A DNA stretch of 64,000 nucleotides from Polaromonas sp. UBA5171 (GCA_002413395.1 DHWX01000009.1:91048-155047); one strand, 5' to 3'; positions 50,754-63,847 are shown, counted from the stretch's first letter. The notes: generated from the letters alone by a model not told the origin. Made by a program: numbers and translations.

Positions 50754-50809
50754 TGGGCATGCCCTGTCGGACATGCCCATAAAAAAACCGCGCCACGGCG
50801 CGGTTTTTT
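50754..50809. terminator. Bidirectional terminator between the RsmI-like gene and ompA
   Basis: AAAAAACCGCGCC (50782-50794) pairs with GGCGCGGTTTTTT (50797-50809), so both strands end in a T-run. A second stem, TGGGCATG (50754-50761) with CATGCCCA (50772-50779), lies beside it on the methylase side. The two genes are convergent. Confidence 0.92.
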
Positions 50810-50824
50810 GGAAATCCGGGAGGA

Positions 50825-51466
50825 TTATTTATTGGCGCGGGTACCAACCACCTCGATTTCCACGCGACGGTTTTTCGCACGGCCTTCGGCAGTTTTGTTG
50901 TCAGCGATAGGCTGTTTCTTGCCCTTGCCTTCGGTGTAAACGCGGTTTTTCTCAATGCCTTTTGACACCAAGTAAGCTTTGACAGCTTCTGAGCGGCGAA
51001 CCGACAGCTTCTGGTTGTAAGCAACGGTACCGATGGAATCAGTATGACCGACTGCAATAATGACTTCCAGGTTGATGCCTTTGATTTTCTCAACCAAGTC
51101 ATCCAGTTTGGCTTTGCCGGCCGGTTTGATCACGGACTTGTCAAAGTCAAAGAATGCATCGGCTGCATAAGTAACTTTGGTTGCAGCAACGGGTGCAGGT
51201 GCAGGTGCAGGTGCAGCCGCAGGTGCAGCCGCAGGAGCAGCCTCAGGGACTGGGGCAGGAGCGACCACCGGAACAATCGCGCCATCACAATCGGGGGCGG
51301 CAGTTGCTGGCGTCCAGAACGCATCACGCCAGCACAGTTCGTTGGTTCCGTTTTTCCAGACCAACTCACCAGTGCCATTTTTCCAGTTGTCGATAGTTTG
51401 TGCACCAGCGGCGGTAACAAGCGCTGCGGAAGCAAACAACATTGCTACTTTGTTGAGTTTCTTCAT
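50825..51466 (-). CDS. ompA: OmpA-family outer membrane protein
   Basis: The 213-residue protein has a signal peptide (KKLNKVAMLFASAALVTAAG), a short N-terminal part with two WKNGTxEL units and CWRDAFWTPATAAPDCDG, an Ala-Pro linker, and a C-terminal OmpA domain (FFDFDKSVIKPAGKAKLDDL, AVGHTDSIGTVAYNQKLSVR) that binds peptidoglycan. There is no eight-strand barrel. This short form is typical of Burkholderiales. A promoter and a GC hairpin precede it. Confidence 0.92.
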   Translation of the reverse strand: MKKLNKVAMLFASAALVTAAGAQTIDNWKNGTGELVWKNGTNELCWRDAFWTPATAAPDCDGAIVPVVAPAPVPEAAPAAAPAAAPAPAPAPVAATKVTYAADAFFDFDKSVIKPAGKAKLDDLVEKIKGINLEVIIAVGHTDSIGTVAYNQKLSVRRSEAVKAYLVSKGIEKNRVYTEGKGKKQPIADNKTAEGRAKNRRVEIEVVGTRANK

Positions 51467-51475
51467 GGTTCTCCT

Positions 51476-51500
51476 CTAGAAAAAAGCCGCAGACTCGCTG
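51476..51500 (-). promoter_or_regulatory. Hairpin with T-run in the ompA 5' UTR
   Basis: On the minus strand CGCAG-CGAGT-CTGCG is followed by GCTTTTTTC and then the AGAGGAG SD. It resembles a small terminator just before the ribosome site, or a 5' stability hairpin as in other porin mRNAs. Confidence 0.4.
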
Positions 51501-51510
51501 CGATTAGGAA

Positions 51511-51539
51511 TTTACACGCCGTGAATGACCATCACTCAA
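51511..51539 (-). promoter_or_regulatory. Candidate sigma-70 promoter of ompA
   Basis: On the minus strand TTGAGT (51539-51534) and TGTAAA (51516-51511) are spaced by 17 bp, predicting a start near 51504 and a leader of about 38 bases. The remaining gap to gyrA (51540-51721) shows a TAAAAT box near 51670 but no clear -35. Confidence 0.5.
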
Positions 51540-51721
51540 AACGTTACATTCATTGTGCCACAGCTACCCGAACCTTCAAGCACGCTATCGACTTCGTCTG
51601 ACAGAGAGTGCAGATTCTTCCGCGTTTGTTGCCGTCTTGCCACAAAGTACCAACTTAGACTCAAGCCTTAAAATAAAAACTTTCCCAAGAATTTTGAAGA
51701 ATTCCAACCAGGCCGCCTTGC

Positions 51722-54381
<2,660 letters not shown>

Positions 54382-54385
<4 letters not shown>

Positions 54386-54963
54386 AAAAACTGATTATCA
54401 CGATGGCCATGACAGGGCTTGTCAGCCTTGCCTGGTCCCCTGCCATTCACGCGCAAACGCCAGATCCAAAAATCGAATGGGCAAAGAAAGTTGTCGCGCT
54501 TCAACAGGGGCCGGAGCTTGACCGGCTGGTCGCCCAGATCGCAGGCAGAACAGAGCAGGAGCTGATCGACAAGTGGGCCCCCAAGCTGGAAGCCAATGTA
54601 CCCAAAACCAGTCGCCAAAAGGTATCCGAGGATCTCAACGCAGAGTTGAAAAAATATTCCAGCGACGTCAGTCAATTGATTGGCAAACATATCAGCAAGA
54701 CCAGTGCCGACGTGCTGGTGCCCGCTTACGCGGAGCGTTTCACGCTGGAAGAGCTCAAGCAGATTGCGTCTTTTTTCGAGTCACCTGCCATCAAGAAGTA
54801 CCAGAGTACGGCGCCGGAGCTGGGATCCCTCTTCGTGCAGAAACTTCTCGACGCATCACGCGCGGATGTCAGTGCGCGAGCCAGCCAGTTCGATGCTGCG
54901 GCGCTGAAAATTATCGGTACTACGCCTGCTGCCGCCGGGACGGGCAAGCCGGCCAAAAAATGA
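54382..54963 (+). CDS. Exported DUF2059 domain protein
   Basis: The 193-residue protein has a signal peptide ([20 protein letters not shown]) and a helical DUF2059 domain with [20 protein letters not shown] and [14 protein letters not shown]. The function is unknown. The gene overlaps the gyrA stop codon and the serC start by ATGA-type junctions on both sides, so it is translated within the gyrA-serC operon. Confidence 0.87.
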
Positions 54964-56066
54964 CCCGGCCTTTCAATTTTTCGGCCGGTCCCGCAACTTT
55001 ACCCGAGGAGGTTCTGCAGCAGGCAGCCGCCGAAATGCTGGACTGGCACGGCAGCGGCATGAGCGTCATGGAGATGAGCCACCGGGGCAAGGAATTTGTT
55101 TCCATTTACGAGCATGCGGAAGCTGATTTCCGTGACCTGATGGCCGTGCCAAAACACTTCAAGATATTGTTCATGCAGGGTGGCGGACTCGCGGAAAACG
55201 CCATCGTCCCGCTGAATCTCTCGCGTGGCACATCGACCGATTTCGTGGTGACGGGCAGCTGGAGCGACAAGTCGCAAAAGGAAGCACGCAAGTATTGCGA
55301 CGTGCAGATTGCCGCCACCAATGAACATAGCGGCCATACCAACCTGCCACCACCGGCCAGCTGGAAACTGCGGCGCGATGCGAGCTATGTCCATCTATGC
55401 ACCAATGAAACCATTCACGGCGTGGAATTTCAGGAATTGCCCAACCTCAAAGCACTGGGAAGCGACGCACCGCTGGTGATGGATTTTTCATCCCATGTGG
55501 CATCCAGAGCGGTTGACTGGTCCAGGGTAGGGCTGGCATTTGCCGGGGCGCAGAAGAATCTTGGGCCTGCCGGTTTGACACTAGTGGTCGTGCGGGAAGA
55601 CCTGCTCGGTCACGCGTTGCCCATATGCCCGAGCGCGTTCGACTACAAGACGGTGGCAGATAACCACTCGATGTACAACACGCCTCCCACCTACGCCATC
55701 TATATTGCCGGCCTGACCTTTCAATGGCTCAAGCGTCAGCACGAAGGAGGGGCGTCGGGCATCGCGGCGATCGAAAACCGCAACCGCGCCAAGGCAGAAC
55801 TTTTATACAACGCCATCGACCATTCCGGGTTCTATGTCAATCGCGTCAGCAAGGACTGCCGCTCCCGCATGAATGTGCCATTTTTCCTGCGTGATGAATC
55901 CCGCAACGAGGCGTTCCTGGCTGGCGCAAAGGAGCGCGGCTTGTTGCAACTCAAGGGTCACAAGTCGGTGGGCGGGATGCGCGCCAGCATTTACAACGCC
56001 ATGCCGCTGGCCGGCGTAGCGGCACTGGTTGACTACCTGCAAGAATTTGAACAAAGGCGCGCCTGA
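54960..56066 (+). CDS. serC: Phosphoserine aminotransferase
   Basis: SerC makes phosphoserine and also acts in PLP synthesis. The 368-residue class V aminotransferase starts [16 protein letters not shown], has [20 protein letters not shown] and the PLP Lys in [14 protein letters not shown], and [20 protein letters not shown]. It begins at the ATG overlapping the DUF2059 stop codon; an open frame further upstream is not used. Confidence 0.97.
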   Translation: MTRPFNFSAGPATLPEEVLQQAAAEMLDWHGSGMSVMEMSHRGKEFVSIYEHAEADFRDLMAVPKHFKILFMQGGGLAENAIVPLNLSRGTSTDFVVTGSWSDKSQKEARKYCDVQIAATNEHSGHTNLPPPASWKLRRDASYVHLCTNETIHGVEFQELPNLKALGSDAPLVMDFSSHVASRAVDWSRVGLAFAGAQKNLGPAGLTLVVVREDLLGHALPICPSAFDYKTVADNHSMYNTPPTYAIYIAGLTFQWLKRQHEGGASGIAAIENRNRAKAELLYNAIDHSGFYVNRVSKDCRSRMNVPFFLRDESRNEAFLAGAKERGLLQLKGHKSVGGMRASIYNAMPLAGVAALVDYLQEFEQRRA

Positions 56067-56067
56067 C

Positions 56068-57150
56068 ATGACGGCCAATCTTGCCGATTTACGGGTCCAG
56101 ATTGATGCTCTGGACAAGGAACTGCTTGCTCTTTTGAACCGCCGTGCGCAGGTTGCCGAACAGGTCGGCGAGATCAAAAAACGTGAGGGCACGCCTTTTT
56201 TTCGGCCAGACCGGGTCGCCCAGGTCATCGAGCAAATACAGCAGGCTAACAAAGGCCCACTCAAAAACGAACATGTTGCTGCCGTCTGGCGTGAAATCAT
56301 GTCCGCTTGCCTGGCCCTTGAATCACCTGTGCGTGTGGCCTACCTTGGCCCGGCCGGCACCTTCAGTGAAGAAGCCGCCCTGCAGTTTTTTGGTGCCAGC
56401 ATTGAACATGTTCCGTGCATCAGTATTGATGAAGTGTTTCGGGCCACCGCTGCGGGCAGTGCCAGCTATGGCGTGGTGCCGGTTGAAAACTCCACCGAGG
56501 GCGTGGTATCGCGCTCGCTCGACCTGTTTCTGAATTCGCCGCTGCACATCGTTGGCGAAATCAGCCTGATGGTGCGGCACCACCTGTTGCGACTGTCCGA
56601 GTCGCTTGAAAACATCGAGGCCATTTATGCCCATCCGCAGGCTCTGGCGCAATGCCAGGGGTGGCTGAGCATGCATCTGTCCAACGTCGAGCGCCGCGCT
56701 GCGTCGAGCAATGCCGAAGGCGCGCGTCTGGCCGCTGGCAATCCGGCGTGGGCCGCCATCGCCAGTGATCGCGCGGCAGCTCAATTCGGGCTGCACACGG
56801 CGGCTCATGCCATTCAGGATGATGCCTTCAACCGCACCCGTTTTGCCGTGGTCTGCCTGCCGCAAACGCTGCCCTCGCCACCTGCCTCCGGCAAAGACTG
56901 CGTCAGCCTGGTGGTATCCGTGCCCAACCGGCCGGGTGCTGTGCACGATATTCTGGTTCCCTTGAAAACCCACGGGGTTTCCATGACCCGTTTCGAATCC
57001 CGTCCGGCCCGATCAGGCGAGTGGGATTATTACTTCTATATCGACCTGCAGGGTCATCCATCGCAGGACCACGTAAAGGCTGCGCTGGATGATTTGCAGC
57101 ACCTTTGCGCGTTTTACAAAGTACTGGGAACCTATCCCGTGAGCGATTGA
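56068..57150 (+). CDS. pheA: Bifunctional chorismate mutase / prephenate dehydratase
   Basis: PheA converts chorismate to phenylpyruvate. The 360-residue P-protein has an AroQ mutase domain (residues 1-90: LRVQIDALDKELLALLNRRA, EIKKREGTPFFRP), a dehydratase domain (YLGPAGTFSEEAALQFFG, VPVENSTEGVV) and a C-terminal ACT domain with the Phe-binding FESRPARSGEWDYYFYID. The ATG at 56068 is one base after the serC stop. Feedback inhibition by Phe is expected from the ACT domain. Confidence 0.96.
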   Translation: MTANLADLRVQIDALDKELLALLNRRAQVAEQVGEIKKREGTPFFRPDRVAQVIEQIQQANKGPLKNEHVAAVWREIMSACLALESPVRVAYLGPAGTFSEEAALQFFGASIEHVPCISIDEVFRATAAGSASYGVVPVENSTEGVVSRSLDLFLNSPLHIVGEISLMVRHHLLRLSESLENIEAIYAHPQALAQCQGWLSMHLSNVERRAASSNAEGARLAAGNPAWAAIASDRAAAQFGLHTAAHAIQDDAFNRTRFAVVCLPQTLPSPPASGKDCVSLVVSVPNRPGAVHDILVPLKTHGVSMTRFESRPARSGEWDYYFYIDLQGHPSQDHVKAALDDLQHLCAFYKVLGTYPVSD

Positions 57151-57210
57151 TGCCGGAAAGCAGAAATATCGGCGATATGCACCGAACAACACAAACCCGG
57201 ATAGCACTTC

Positions 57211-58089
57211 ATGTTTGAACAACTAGGTCTCATCGGCTGCGGCCTGATGGGTGGCTCCTTTGCACTGGCACTCAAACGCGCCGGTCTGGTCAAACGCGTC
57301 GTCGGCTATAGCAAATCCCCCTCCACCACGGAGCGGGCCCGCCAGATAGGCGTGATTGACGTGGAAGCACCCTCCGCGCTGCAGGCGATCTCGGGGGCCG
57401 ACATCGTGCTGCTGGCAGTGCCCGTGTCGGCCACCGAGGCGACCTTCAAGGCGATCCGGCATCTGGTTGGCCCCGACACGCTGGTCATGGACGTAGGGTC
57501 CACCAAACGTGACGTGGTGGACGCAGCCCGGCGCGTCCTGCGTGACCATGTGGGCGCGTTCGTGCCTTGCCACCCGATCACCGGCAAGGAGCTTTCAGGC
57601 GTCGAGCACGCCGATGTGGACCTCTATTCCGGCAAGCAGGTCATTCTGACGCCAATTGAACGCACTTACACGGTTCAGTTGCAAAAAGCCATGGATGTCT
57701 GGACGGCCTTGGGCTGTCATGTTGTCAAGATGTCGCCGCAGGCGCACGATGCAGCCTTTGCTGCGGTGAGTCATCTGCCCCATCTCATTGCGTTTGCCCT
57801 GATCAACGGCATTTCAGGCCAGGAGCATGGCAAAGACTACCTGTCACTGGCGGGGCCCGGCTTTCGCGACTTCACGCGGATTGCAGCAAGCGACCCGAAA
57901 ATGTGGTGCGACATCCTGATCGCCAATCGCGAAGAACTTCTGGAGCAGTCCAGAATTTTTCAGCACATACTGCAGTCGCTCGAGCAACTAATTTCCAGCG
58001 GTAGTGGTGATGTGCTGGAAGCCCTGATTGAGCAAGCCAGCGAGACGCGCGCCAACTGGCGCATGTCTTCGCAAAAGTCCCACAAATAA
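57211..58089 (+). CDS. tyrA: Prephenate dehydrogenase
   Basis: TyrA makes 4-hydroxyphenylpyruvate for tyrosine. The 292-residue protein has the NAD motif [40 protein letters not shown], and catalytic His in [17 protein letters not shown]. There is no mutase or ACT domain. It is 60 bp after pheA and 10 bp before aroA, forming a Phe/Tyr/shikimate block. Confidence 0.95.
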   Translation: MFEQLGLIGCGLMGGSFALALKRAGLVKRVVGYSKSPSTTERARQIGVIDVEAPSALQAISGADIVLLAVPVSATEATFKAIRHLVGPDTLVMDVGSTKRDVVDAARRVLRDHVGAFVPCHPITGKELSGVEHADVDLYSGKQVILTPIERTYTVQLQKAMDVWTALGCHVVKMSPQAHDAAFAAVSHLPHLIAFALINGISGQEHGKDYLSLAGPGFRDFTRIAASDPKMWCDILIANREELLEQSRIFQHILQSLEQLISSGSGDVLEALIEQASETRANWRMSSQKSHK

Positions 58090-58099
58090 GCCCCGCTTC

Positions 58100-60109
58100 A
58101 TGTTCGGCATCGAGTCCCTGGATATCCCGCCACTGGCCAGGGCGGCAGGCACGGTTCATCTGCCAGGCTCCAAAAGCATCTCCAACCGCGTCCTCCTGCT
58201 CGCAGCGCTCAGTCGCGGTGAAACCACAGTACGTGATCTGCTGGCCTCTGATGACACTGCCGTGATGCTGGAAGCGCTCAGGCAGCTTGGATGCAGCGTG
58301 AAACAACTCGGGGACTCCGCAGTAATCGGCGGCTTGGGGGGCCGACTCGTTCAGAACAGGGCAAAGCTCTTCATGGGCAACGCCGGTACCGCCATGCGAC
58401 CATTGACGGCGGCGCTGGCGCTCTTGGGTGGGGAGTTTGAGCTGTCGGGCGTGCAACGCATGCACGAAAGACCGATTGGCGATCTGGTCGATGCGTTGCG
58501 GCAACTGGGATGCTCGATTCAATACCTTGGCAAGGAAGGGTTTCCGCCGCTGCGCCTGCAACCCGGCCTAGAGCCATTAAAGCTGGACCAACCGGTCCGG
58601 GTTCGCGGCGATGTGTCAAGCCAGTTCCTCACCGCCCTGCTGATGGCGCTGCCACTCGTTGCCAGCCGCGACATCCACATTGACGTGGCGGGTGAACTGA
58701 TCTCACGGCCCTACATTGAAATCACGCTCAACCTGCTCAAGCGCTTTGGTATTGACGTTCAGCACCACGGCTGGCAACGCTTTACCATCCCGGCGGGCAG
58801 CCAGTACCAGTCGCCGGGTGAAATCCATATCGAAGGCGATGCCTCATCCGCTAGCTATTTCATAGCATTAGGCGCAATAGCCGAAGGGACTGATCGCCAA
58901 AACGGCATAGAAATTTTGGGTGTGGGCGACGCTTCAATTCAGGGCGATATCCGCTTTGTGGAGGCCGCCCGGATGATGGGTGCGCAGATCAGCAGCACGC
59001 CTAATTCGCTGCGCATCTTGCGCGGTCAGCCCGGCAATGGGTGGCCGCTGAAGGCGATCGACCTGGACTGCAACCACATCCCCGACGCCGCAATGACACT
59101 GGCCGTGATGGCGCTTTATGCCGACGGTACCACCACGCTTCGCAACATCGCGAGTTGGCGCGTCAAGGAAACCGACCGCATTGCCGCAATGGCCTGCGAG
59201 TTGCGAAAGCTCGGCGCCACGGTTCAGGAAGGGCCTGACTTCATCAAGATCACTCCGCCAGACCAACGAGACGCATGGAAAGCCGCAGCCATTCAGACCT
59301 ACGACGACCATCGCGTGGCCATGTGTTTTTCGCTGGCGGCCTTCAATCCAGCGCAGTTGCCAGTCAGAATTCTCGACCCCAAGTGTGTCGCCAAGACCTT
59401 CCCGGATTATTTCGAAGCCCTGTTTTCGGTCGCCCAGGCCGATACCGCCAACATTCCCGTGATTTGCATTGACGGCCCAACGGCATCCGGGAAGGGAACG
59501 CTGGCCGCCCAGGTGGCCCGGCGGCTCGGCTATCACTGTCTCGATTCTGGCGCACTGTACCGTTTGAGCGCGTATGCGGCCACGCGCGCTGGTGTGGCGC
59601 TGGACGACGGCGTTGGCGTCGCACGGATCGCGCACAGCTTGCCCGTGCGTTTTCAGGACGATCGGGTTTTCCTTGGAACAGAAGATGTGTCGGAAGCCAT
59701 CCGCACCGAAGACGCAGGCATGGCCGCATCCAAAGTGTCAGCCCTCCCCCAGGTTCGCACCGCGCTTATCGACCTCCAGCGCAGTTTCCGGGCATTGCCC
59801 GGCTTGGTGGCAGACGGTCGCGACATGGGAAACCTCATTTTCCCCGACGCGCCGCTCAAGATATACCTGACAGCGAGCGCCCGGCAGCGTGCTGAACGCC
59901 GACATAAGCAATTGATTTCAAAGGGAAATCAGACTACAATAAGCCACATTCAGCAAGATTTGGAGGCGCGAGATGCCAGCGATATGTCGCGGCAATCAGC
60001 CCCTTTGAAGCCTGCTGATGATGCCCGGCTGCTGGACAATTCCGACCTGTCGATTGAGAAATCGGTGGATCTGGTGATTGCCTGGTGGCAAGGTACCCGG
60101 CCCTTTTGA
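58100..60109 (+). CDS. aroA-cmk: Fused 3-phosphoshikimate 1-carboxyvinyltransferase / cytidylate kinase
   Basis: The protein has 669 residues. Residues 1 to about 444 are EPSP synthase ([31 protein letters not shown], class I), making EPSP in the shikimate pathway. From about 451 follows cytidylate kinase ([63 protein letters not shown]), which phosphorylates CMP/dCMP. The linker is only about 6 residues. In most bacteria these are neighbouring separate genes before rpsA, so the fusion follows conserved order. The ATG at 58100 is chosen; the longer frame overlaps tyrA. Confidence 0.95.
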   Translation: MFGIESLDIPPLARAAGTVHLPGSKSISNRVLLLAALSRGETTVRDLLASDDTAVMLEALRQLGCSVKQLGDSAVIGGLGGRLVQNRAKLFMGNAGTAMRPLTAALALLGGEFELSGVQRMHERPIGDLVDALRQLGCSIQYLGKEGFPPLRLQPGLEPLKLDQPVRVRGDVSSQFLTALLMALPLVASRDIHIDVAGELISRPYIEITLNLLKRFGIDVQHHGWQRFTIPAGSQYQSPGEIHIEGDASSASYFIALGAIAEGTDRQNGIEILGVGDASIQGDIRFVEAARMMGAQISSTPNSLRILRGQPGNGWPLKAIDLDCNHIPDAAMTLAVMALYADGTTTLRNIASWRVKETDRIAAMACELRKLGATVQEGPDFIKITPPDQRDAWKAAAIQTYDDHRVAMCFSLAAFNPAQLPVRILDPKCVAKTFPDYFEALFSVAQADTANIPVICIDGPTASGKGTLAAQVARRLGYHCLDSGALYRLSAYAATRAGVALDDGVGVARIAHSLPVRFQDDRVFLGTEDVSEAIRTEDAGMAASKVSALPQVRTALIDLQRSFRALPGLVADGRDMGNLIFPDAPLKIYLTASARQRAERRHKQLISKGNQTTISHIQQDLEARDASDMSRQSAPLKPADDARLLDNSDLSIEKSVDLVIAWWQGTRPF

Positions 60110-60210
60110 CCTCCGACGCGACCCCTTCTTGCGGGACACCTGGGTCAACAGGAATACTCACGCAACCCGCGGTCTGATAGCTTATTTGACCGTTTAGTCA
60201 ATACAAAACC

Positions 60211-60240
60211 GCCGCGAGCAGCTATAAAAACAATAGCAAT
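60211..60240. repeat. Short palindromic repeat upstream of rpsA
   Basis: AGCAGCTATAAAAACAATAG (60217-60236) read in reverse is CTATTGTTTTTATAGCTGCT, with a CGCG flank. It is the best-formed copy of the family also seen at 16133, 22623, 12658 and 303. It lies in the 169-bp cmk-rpsA gap, 39 bp before the rpsA start. Confidence 0.65.
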
Positions 60241-60278
60241 CCCGCTATTGGAACCCTGTTTTGTGGATTAGGAAAATC

Positions 60279-61643
60279 ATGTCTGAATCTTTTGCCGACC
60301 TGTTTAACGAATCGCTGCAACGCTCTGAAATGCGTACCGGTGAAGTCATCACCGCCGAAGTCGTTCGTATCGACCACAACCACGTGGTCGTCAACGCTGG
60401 ACTTAAATCCGAGGCTTATATTCCCCTCGAAGAATTCAAAAACGACCAAGGCGAACTCGAAGTGCAGGTTGGCGACTTTGTCTCCGTGGCGATCGACTCT
60501 GTCGAAAACGGCTACGGTGACACCATGCTCAGCCGCGACAAGGCCAAGCGCCTGGCGTCCTGGATGAGCCTGGAAAAAGCCCTGGAATCCGGCGAGTTCG
60601 TCACCGGCCAGACCAGTGGCAAGGTCAAGGGCGGCCTGACCGTTCTGGTCAATGGCATCCGCGCTTTCCTGCCCGGCTCGCTCATCGACACCCGCCCCGT
60701 CAAGGACTTGTCTCCCTATGAGAACAAGACCATGGAATTCAAGGTCATCAAACTCGACCGCAAGCGCAACAACGTGGTGCTGAGCCGCCGCGCCGTGGTG
60801 GAAGCCAGCATGGGCGAAGAACGCGCCAAGCTGATGGAAACGCTGAAAGAAGGCAGTGCAGTCAAGGGCATCGTCAAGAACATCACCGAATACGGTGCGT
60901 TCGTTGACCTGGGCGGCATTGATGGTCTGCTGCACATCACCGACATGGCATGGCGCCGCGTACGTCACCCCAGCGAGGTGGTCACGGCCGGCCAGGAAAT
61001 CATCGCCAAAATCCTGAAGTTCGATACTGAAAAAAATCGCGTATCGCTCGGTCTCAAGCAGATGGGCGACGACCCCTGGATGGGCGTCAACCGCCGCTAC
61101 CCGCAAGGCACCCGCCTGTTCGGCAAGATCACCAACATTGCCGACTACGGCGCGTTTGTCGAACTCGAGCCCGGCATCGAAGGTTTGGTGCACGTGTCTG
61201 AAATGGACTGGACCAACAAGAACGTCGCGCCCAGCAAGCTCGTGGCATTGGGTGACGAAGTCGAAGTCATGGTCCTGGAAATCGATGAAGACAAACGCCG
61301 TATCAGCCTGGGCATGAAACAGTGCAAGGCCAACCCATGGCAGGAGTTTGCCGTGGAAACCAAGCGTGGCGACCGCGTCAAGGGCCCAATCAAGTCGATC
61401 ACCGACTTCGGCGTCTTCGTGGGCCTGGCGGCCGGCATCGACGGCTTGGTGCACCTGTCTGACCTGTCGTGGAACGAACCCGGCGAAACCGCCGTTCGCA
61501 ACTACAAAAAAGGCCAGGAAGTCGAAGCCATCGTTCTGGCTGTTGACGTTGACCGCGAGCGCATCTCCCTGGGCATCAAACAACTGCAATTCCGACCCGT
61601 TCACCACCTTCGTGACGATCAACGACAAGGGCGGCGATTGTGA
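60279..61643 (+). CDS. rpsA: 30S ribosomal protein S1, domains 1-5 (frameshifted gene)
   Basis: S1 holds mRNA on the 30S subunit. This 454-residue frame starts [20 protein letters not shown] and has five S1 repeats (for example [60 protein letters not shown]). Family length is about 560 with six repeats. After ISLGIKQLQ the frame is lost: an extra T at 61590-61591 moves to the [14 protein letters not shown] frame, then an extra G at 61633-61634 moves again. Read as is, the protein ends in about 17 unrelated residues. The ATG at 60279 follows AGGAAAA. Confidence 0.92.
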   Translation: MSESFADLFNESLQRSEMRTGEVITAEVVRIDHNHVVVNAGLKSEAYIPLEEFKNDQGELEVQVGDFVSVAIDSVENGYGDTMLSRDKAKRLASWMSLEKALESGEFVTGQTSGKVKGGLTVLVNGIRAFLPGSLIDTRPVKDLSPYENKTMEFKVIKLDRKRNNVVLSRRAVVEASMGEERAKLMETLKEGSAVKGIVKNITEYGAFVDLGGIDGLLHITDMAWRRVRHPSEVVTAGQEIIAKILKFDTEKNRVSLGLKQMGDDPWMGVNRRYPQGTRLFGKITNIADYGAFVELEPGIEGLVHVSEMDWTNKNVAPSKLVALGDEVEVMVLEIDEDKRRISLGMKQCKANPWQEFAVETKRGDRVKGPIKSITDFGVFVGLAAGIDGLVHLSDLSWNEPGETAVRNYKKGQEVEAIVLAVDVDRERISLGIKQLQFRPVHHLRDDQRQGRRL

Positions 61644-61966
61644 CCGGCAAGGTCAAGACGGTTGATGCCAAAGGTGCCGAGATCGATCTGGGCGAAGACA
61701 TCATTGGCTATCTGCGCGCCAGCGAAATCAGTCGTGACCGCGTCGAAGACGCGCGTAACGTCCTGAAAGAAGGCGACGAAGTGTCTGCAGTCGTGGTGAA
61801 CGTGGATCGCAAGACCCGCAACATCCAGCTGTCGGTGAAAGCCAAGGACAATGCCGACCAGCAGGAAGCCATGGCCAACCTGAGCCAGCAATCGTCGCGT
61901 GAGAGCGCCGGTCTGACCAGCCTGGGCGCCCTGCTGCGAGCCAAGCTGGACAACACCGAAAAATAA
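61640..61966 (+). CDS. Sixth S1 domain of rpsA in a separate frame
   Basis: The 108-residue frame [41 protein letters not shown] is the missing last S1 domain and C-terminal tail ([18 protein letters not shown]). Its GTG overlaps the stop codon of the first part (GTGA), so reinitiation is formally possible. More simply it is the displaced 3' end of rpsA. The domain itself is intact, so the shift is recent or an assembly error. Confidence 0.85.
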   Translation: MTGKVKTVDAKGAEIDLGEDIIGYLRASEISRDRVEDARNVLKEGDEVSAVVVNVDRKTRNIQLSVKAKDNADQQEAMANLSQQSSRESAGLTSLGALLRAKLDNTEK

Positions 61967-61975
61967 AACCCTTGC

Positions 61976-62021
61976 GGGACAGACCACGTGATGCGGCAAC
62001 GCTGCCCACGCGTTCTGTCCC
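61976..62021. repeat. Stem-loop between rpsA and ihfB
   Basis: GGGACAGA (61976-61983) pairs with TCTGTCCC (62014-62021) with a 30-base loop. There is no T-run, so it is a possible processing or stability structure rather than a terminator, fitting rpsA-ihfB co-transcription. Confidence 0.4.
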
Positions 62022-62045
62022 CAACAAGCCAGTCTTATTCTCTCC

Positions 62046-62360
62046 ATGACACGCAGCGATCTTGTCGAAGAACTGGCTGTTCGATTCAGCCAGCTGACTC
62101 ACCGCGATGCCGAATTTGCCGTCAAGGCCATTCTTGATGCCATGAGCGACGCGCTGGTGCGCGGCCACCGGATCGAAATCAGGGGTTTTGGCAGTTTTTC
62201 CATCAACCGGCGTCCGCCCCGCACGGGACGCAATCCCCGCTCTGGAGAAAGCGTGGACATCCCTGAAAAACGGGTGCCTCATTTCAAGCCGGGCAAGGCC
62301 CTGCGCGAAGCCGTCGATGCGCGAACCCAGGAACTGCTGGCGGCGACGGATACCAAGTAA
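62046..62360 (+). CDS. ihfB: Integration host factor subunit beta
   Basis: IhfB pairs with IhfA to bend DNA. The 104-residue HU-fold protein has [40 protein letters not shown] (the DNA-inserting arm with Pro) and [20 protein letters not shown]. The rpsA-ihfB order is widely conserved. No IHF site search was possible by eye. Confidence 0.96.
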   Translation: MTRSDLVEELAVRFSQLTHRDAEFAVKAILDAMSDALVRGHRIEIRGFGSFSINRRPPRTGRNPRSGESVDIPEKRVPHFKPGKALREAVDARTQELLAATDTK

Positions 62361-62379
62361 GGTCTTCAGGTGGGCTGGC

Positions 62380-62385
62380 TACAAT
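62380..62385 (+). promoter_or_regulatory. Candidate -10 element upstream of lapA
   Basis: TACAAT in the context CTGGCTACAAT is identical over 11 bases to the box before the asd leader. It is 27 bp before the lapA start; AGGAGG at 62399-62404 is the SD. No clear -35 is seen. Confidence 0.35.
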
Positions 62386-62411
62386 CGCCAAGCCACTAGG
62401 AGGATTGCCAA

Positions 62412-62708
62412 GTGAAATACCTGATGTGGCTGCTCAAGGCAGCCATTTTTTTTACCCTGTTTGCATTTGCGTTGAATAACCAGCAAACCGTCGCCGTGCA
62501 TTTCTTTTTTGGCACTTTGTGGCAGGCGCCTCTGGTGCTGGTTGTTCTGGCCGTCTTCACCTGCGGACTGGCGCTGGGTATTTTTGTCATGATGCCGCGC
62601 TGGTGGAAAACGCGCAAAGCGGCGCAACCTCAACCTTCCAGCTTTTCGCCCCTGGTAACCTCAACCCACCGAACTGACAACCCCACCGCGCCGCACCATG
62701 GACTTTGA
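62412..62708 (+). CDS. lapA: LapA-family (DUF1049) inner membrane protein
   Basis: The 98-residue protein has two membrane helices (WLLKAAIFFTLFAFALN and APLVLVVLAVFTCGLALGIF) separated by NQQTVAVHFFFGTLW, typical of LapA. It starts with GTG after a perfect AGGAGG. In E. coli LapA and LapB act in LPS assembly and LpxC turnover. It overlaps lapB by 11 bp. Confidence 0.92.
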   Translation: MKYLMWLLKAAIFFTLFAFALNNQQTVAVHFFFGTLWQAPLVLVVLAVFTCGLALGIFVMMPRWWKTRKAAQPQPSSFSPLVTSTHRTDNPTAPHHGL

Positions 62709-63843
62709 TTTCACCTGGGTTCTGCTCGGGTTTCCGATCGCGTTCACGCTGGGCTGGCTGGCCTCAAGGCTGGACCTCAGGCAACTGCGCATTGAAAACC
62801 GTCAGGCACCCAAAGCCTATTTCAAGGGCCTGAATTTTCTGCTGAACGAGCAACAGGACCTGGCCATTGATGCCTTCATTGAAGCCGTGCAGAGCGACCC
62901 TGATACCTCCGAGCTGCATTTTGCGCTGGGCAACTTGTTTCGTCGGCGGGGTGAATACGAGCGTGCTGTCAGGGTGCACGAGCATCTGTTGCAACGCGGC
63001 GACCTGACACAGCCAGAACGCGATCGCGCGCAGCATGCACTGGCGCTCGATTTTCTCAAAGCGGGTTTGCTGGACCGTGCCGAAATTGCACTGCGCAAAC
63101 TCGAAGGGACGCCATTCGAAGAAGAAGCCCGACTCGCGCTGCTGTCCATTTATGAACGCTCCCGCGACTGGGCCAATGCCACGGATGTCGCAGCCAGGCT
63201 GGGCAGCTCCAGCCATGGCAGTTTCAGCACCCGGCAGGCGCATTACCTGTGCGAGCAAGCCAGCGCAGCGGCGGCGGCAGGCGATACCGGCAAGGCACTC
63301 CAAACCCTGCATGCAGCAGTGGCCATGGCGCCCACTTCAGTCCGGCCACTGATTGACCTGGCCAAGCTGCAAAGCCAGCTGGGTCAACCCCAGGAAGCCT
63401 TGCAAACCCTGCTCAAGCTGGAAAAGACCGCGCCGCAGGGCTTGCCGCTGGCCGCCAGCCTGCTCGCCAACCTCGCCCAAAGCAGTAGCCAGCAGCCAGC
63501 CGCTTTGGCGATCCTGAAGACCAGCTATACGCAAATACCCTCCATTGACGTGGTTGAGGCCATTATCAAACTAGAAAATGATCCGGCATCGGCCCGACAG
63601 TGGTACATGCATCACCTCGAACGCCAACCCTCCCTCGTGGCGGCCGACAAATGGTTTGCCAGTGAAAAATTCGGAAATGAAAACCACCATGCACTGGTGC
63701 AGCGCGCGCTGGACCAAGCCACCAAGCCCCTGATGCGCTATCGCTGCGCGGCCTGCGGTTTTGAGACGACCCAGCATTTCTGGCACTGCCCCGGCTGCCA
63801 GACCTGGGACAGCTACCCGGCGCGACGCATTGAAGAACTCTGA
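62698..63843 (+). CDS. lapB: Lipopolysaccharide assembly protein LapB (YciM)
   Basis: LapB adapts FtsH to degrade LpxC and so sets LPS level. The 381-residue protein has an N-terminal membrane anchor ([20 protein letters not shown]), TPR repeats ([40 protein letters not shown]), and a C-terminal rubredoxin-like zinc site ([19 protein letters not shown]). It is followed 4 bp later by the heptose kinase gene, consistent with LPS function. Confidence 0.95.
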   Translation: MDFDFTWVLLGFPIAFTLGWLASRLDLRQLRIENRQAPKAYFKGLNFLLNEQQDLAIDAFIEAVQSDPDTSELHFALGNLFRRRGEYERAVRVHEHLLQRGDLTQPERDRAQHALALDFLKAGLLDRAEIALRKLEGTPFEEEARLALLSIYERSRDWANATDVAARLGSSSHGSFSTRQAHYLCEQASAAAAAGDTGKALQTLHAAVAMAPTSVRPLIDLAKLQSQLGQPQEALQTLLKLEKTAPQGLPLAASLLANLAQSSSQQPAALAILKTSYTQIPSIDVVEAIIKLENDPASARQWYMHHLERQPSLVAADKWFASEKFGNENHHALVQRALDQATKPLMRYRCAACGFETTQHFWHCPGCQTWDSYPARRIEEL

Positions 63844-63847
63844 CGTA

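Noticed and set aside
58853..58876. Palindromic repeat inside aroA
   Set aside because: AGCTATTTCATAGCATTAGG resembles the repeat, but it encodes the conserved [12 protein letters not shown] segment of EPSP synthase, so chance is the simpler explanation.
60222..61628. 468-codon frame antisense to rpsA
   Set aside because: It arises from the repetitive S1 coding sequence; composition is atypical and no motif is present.
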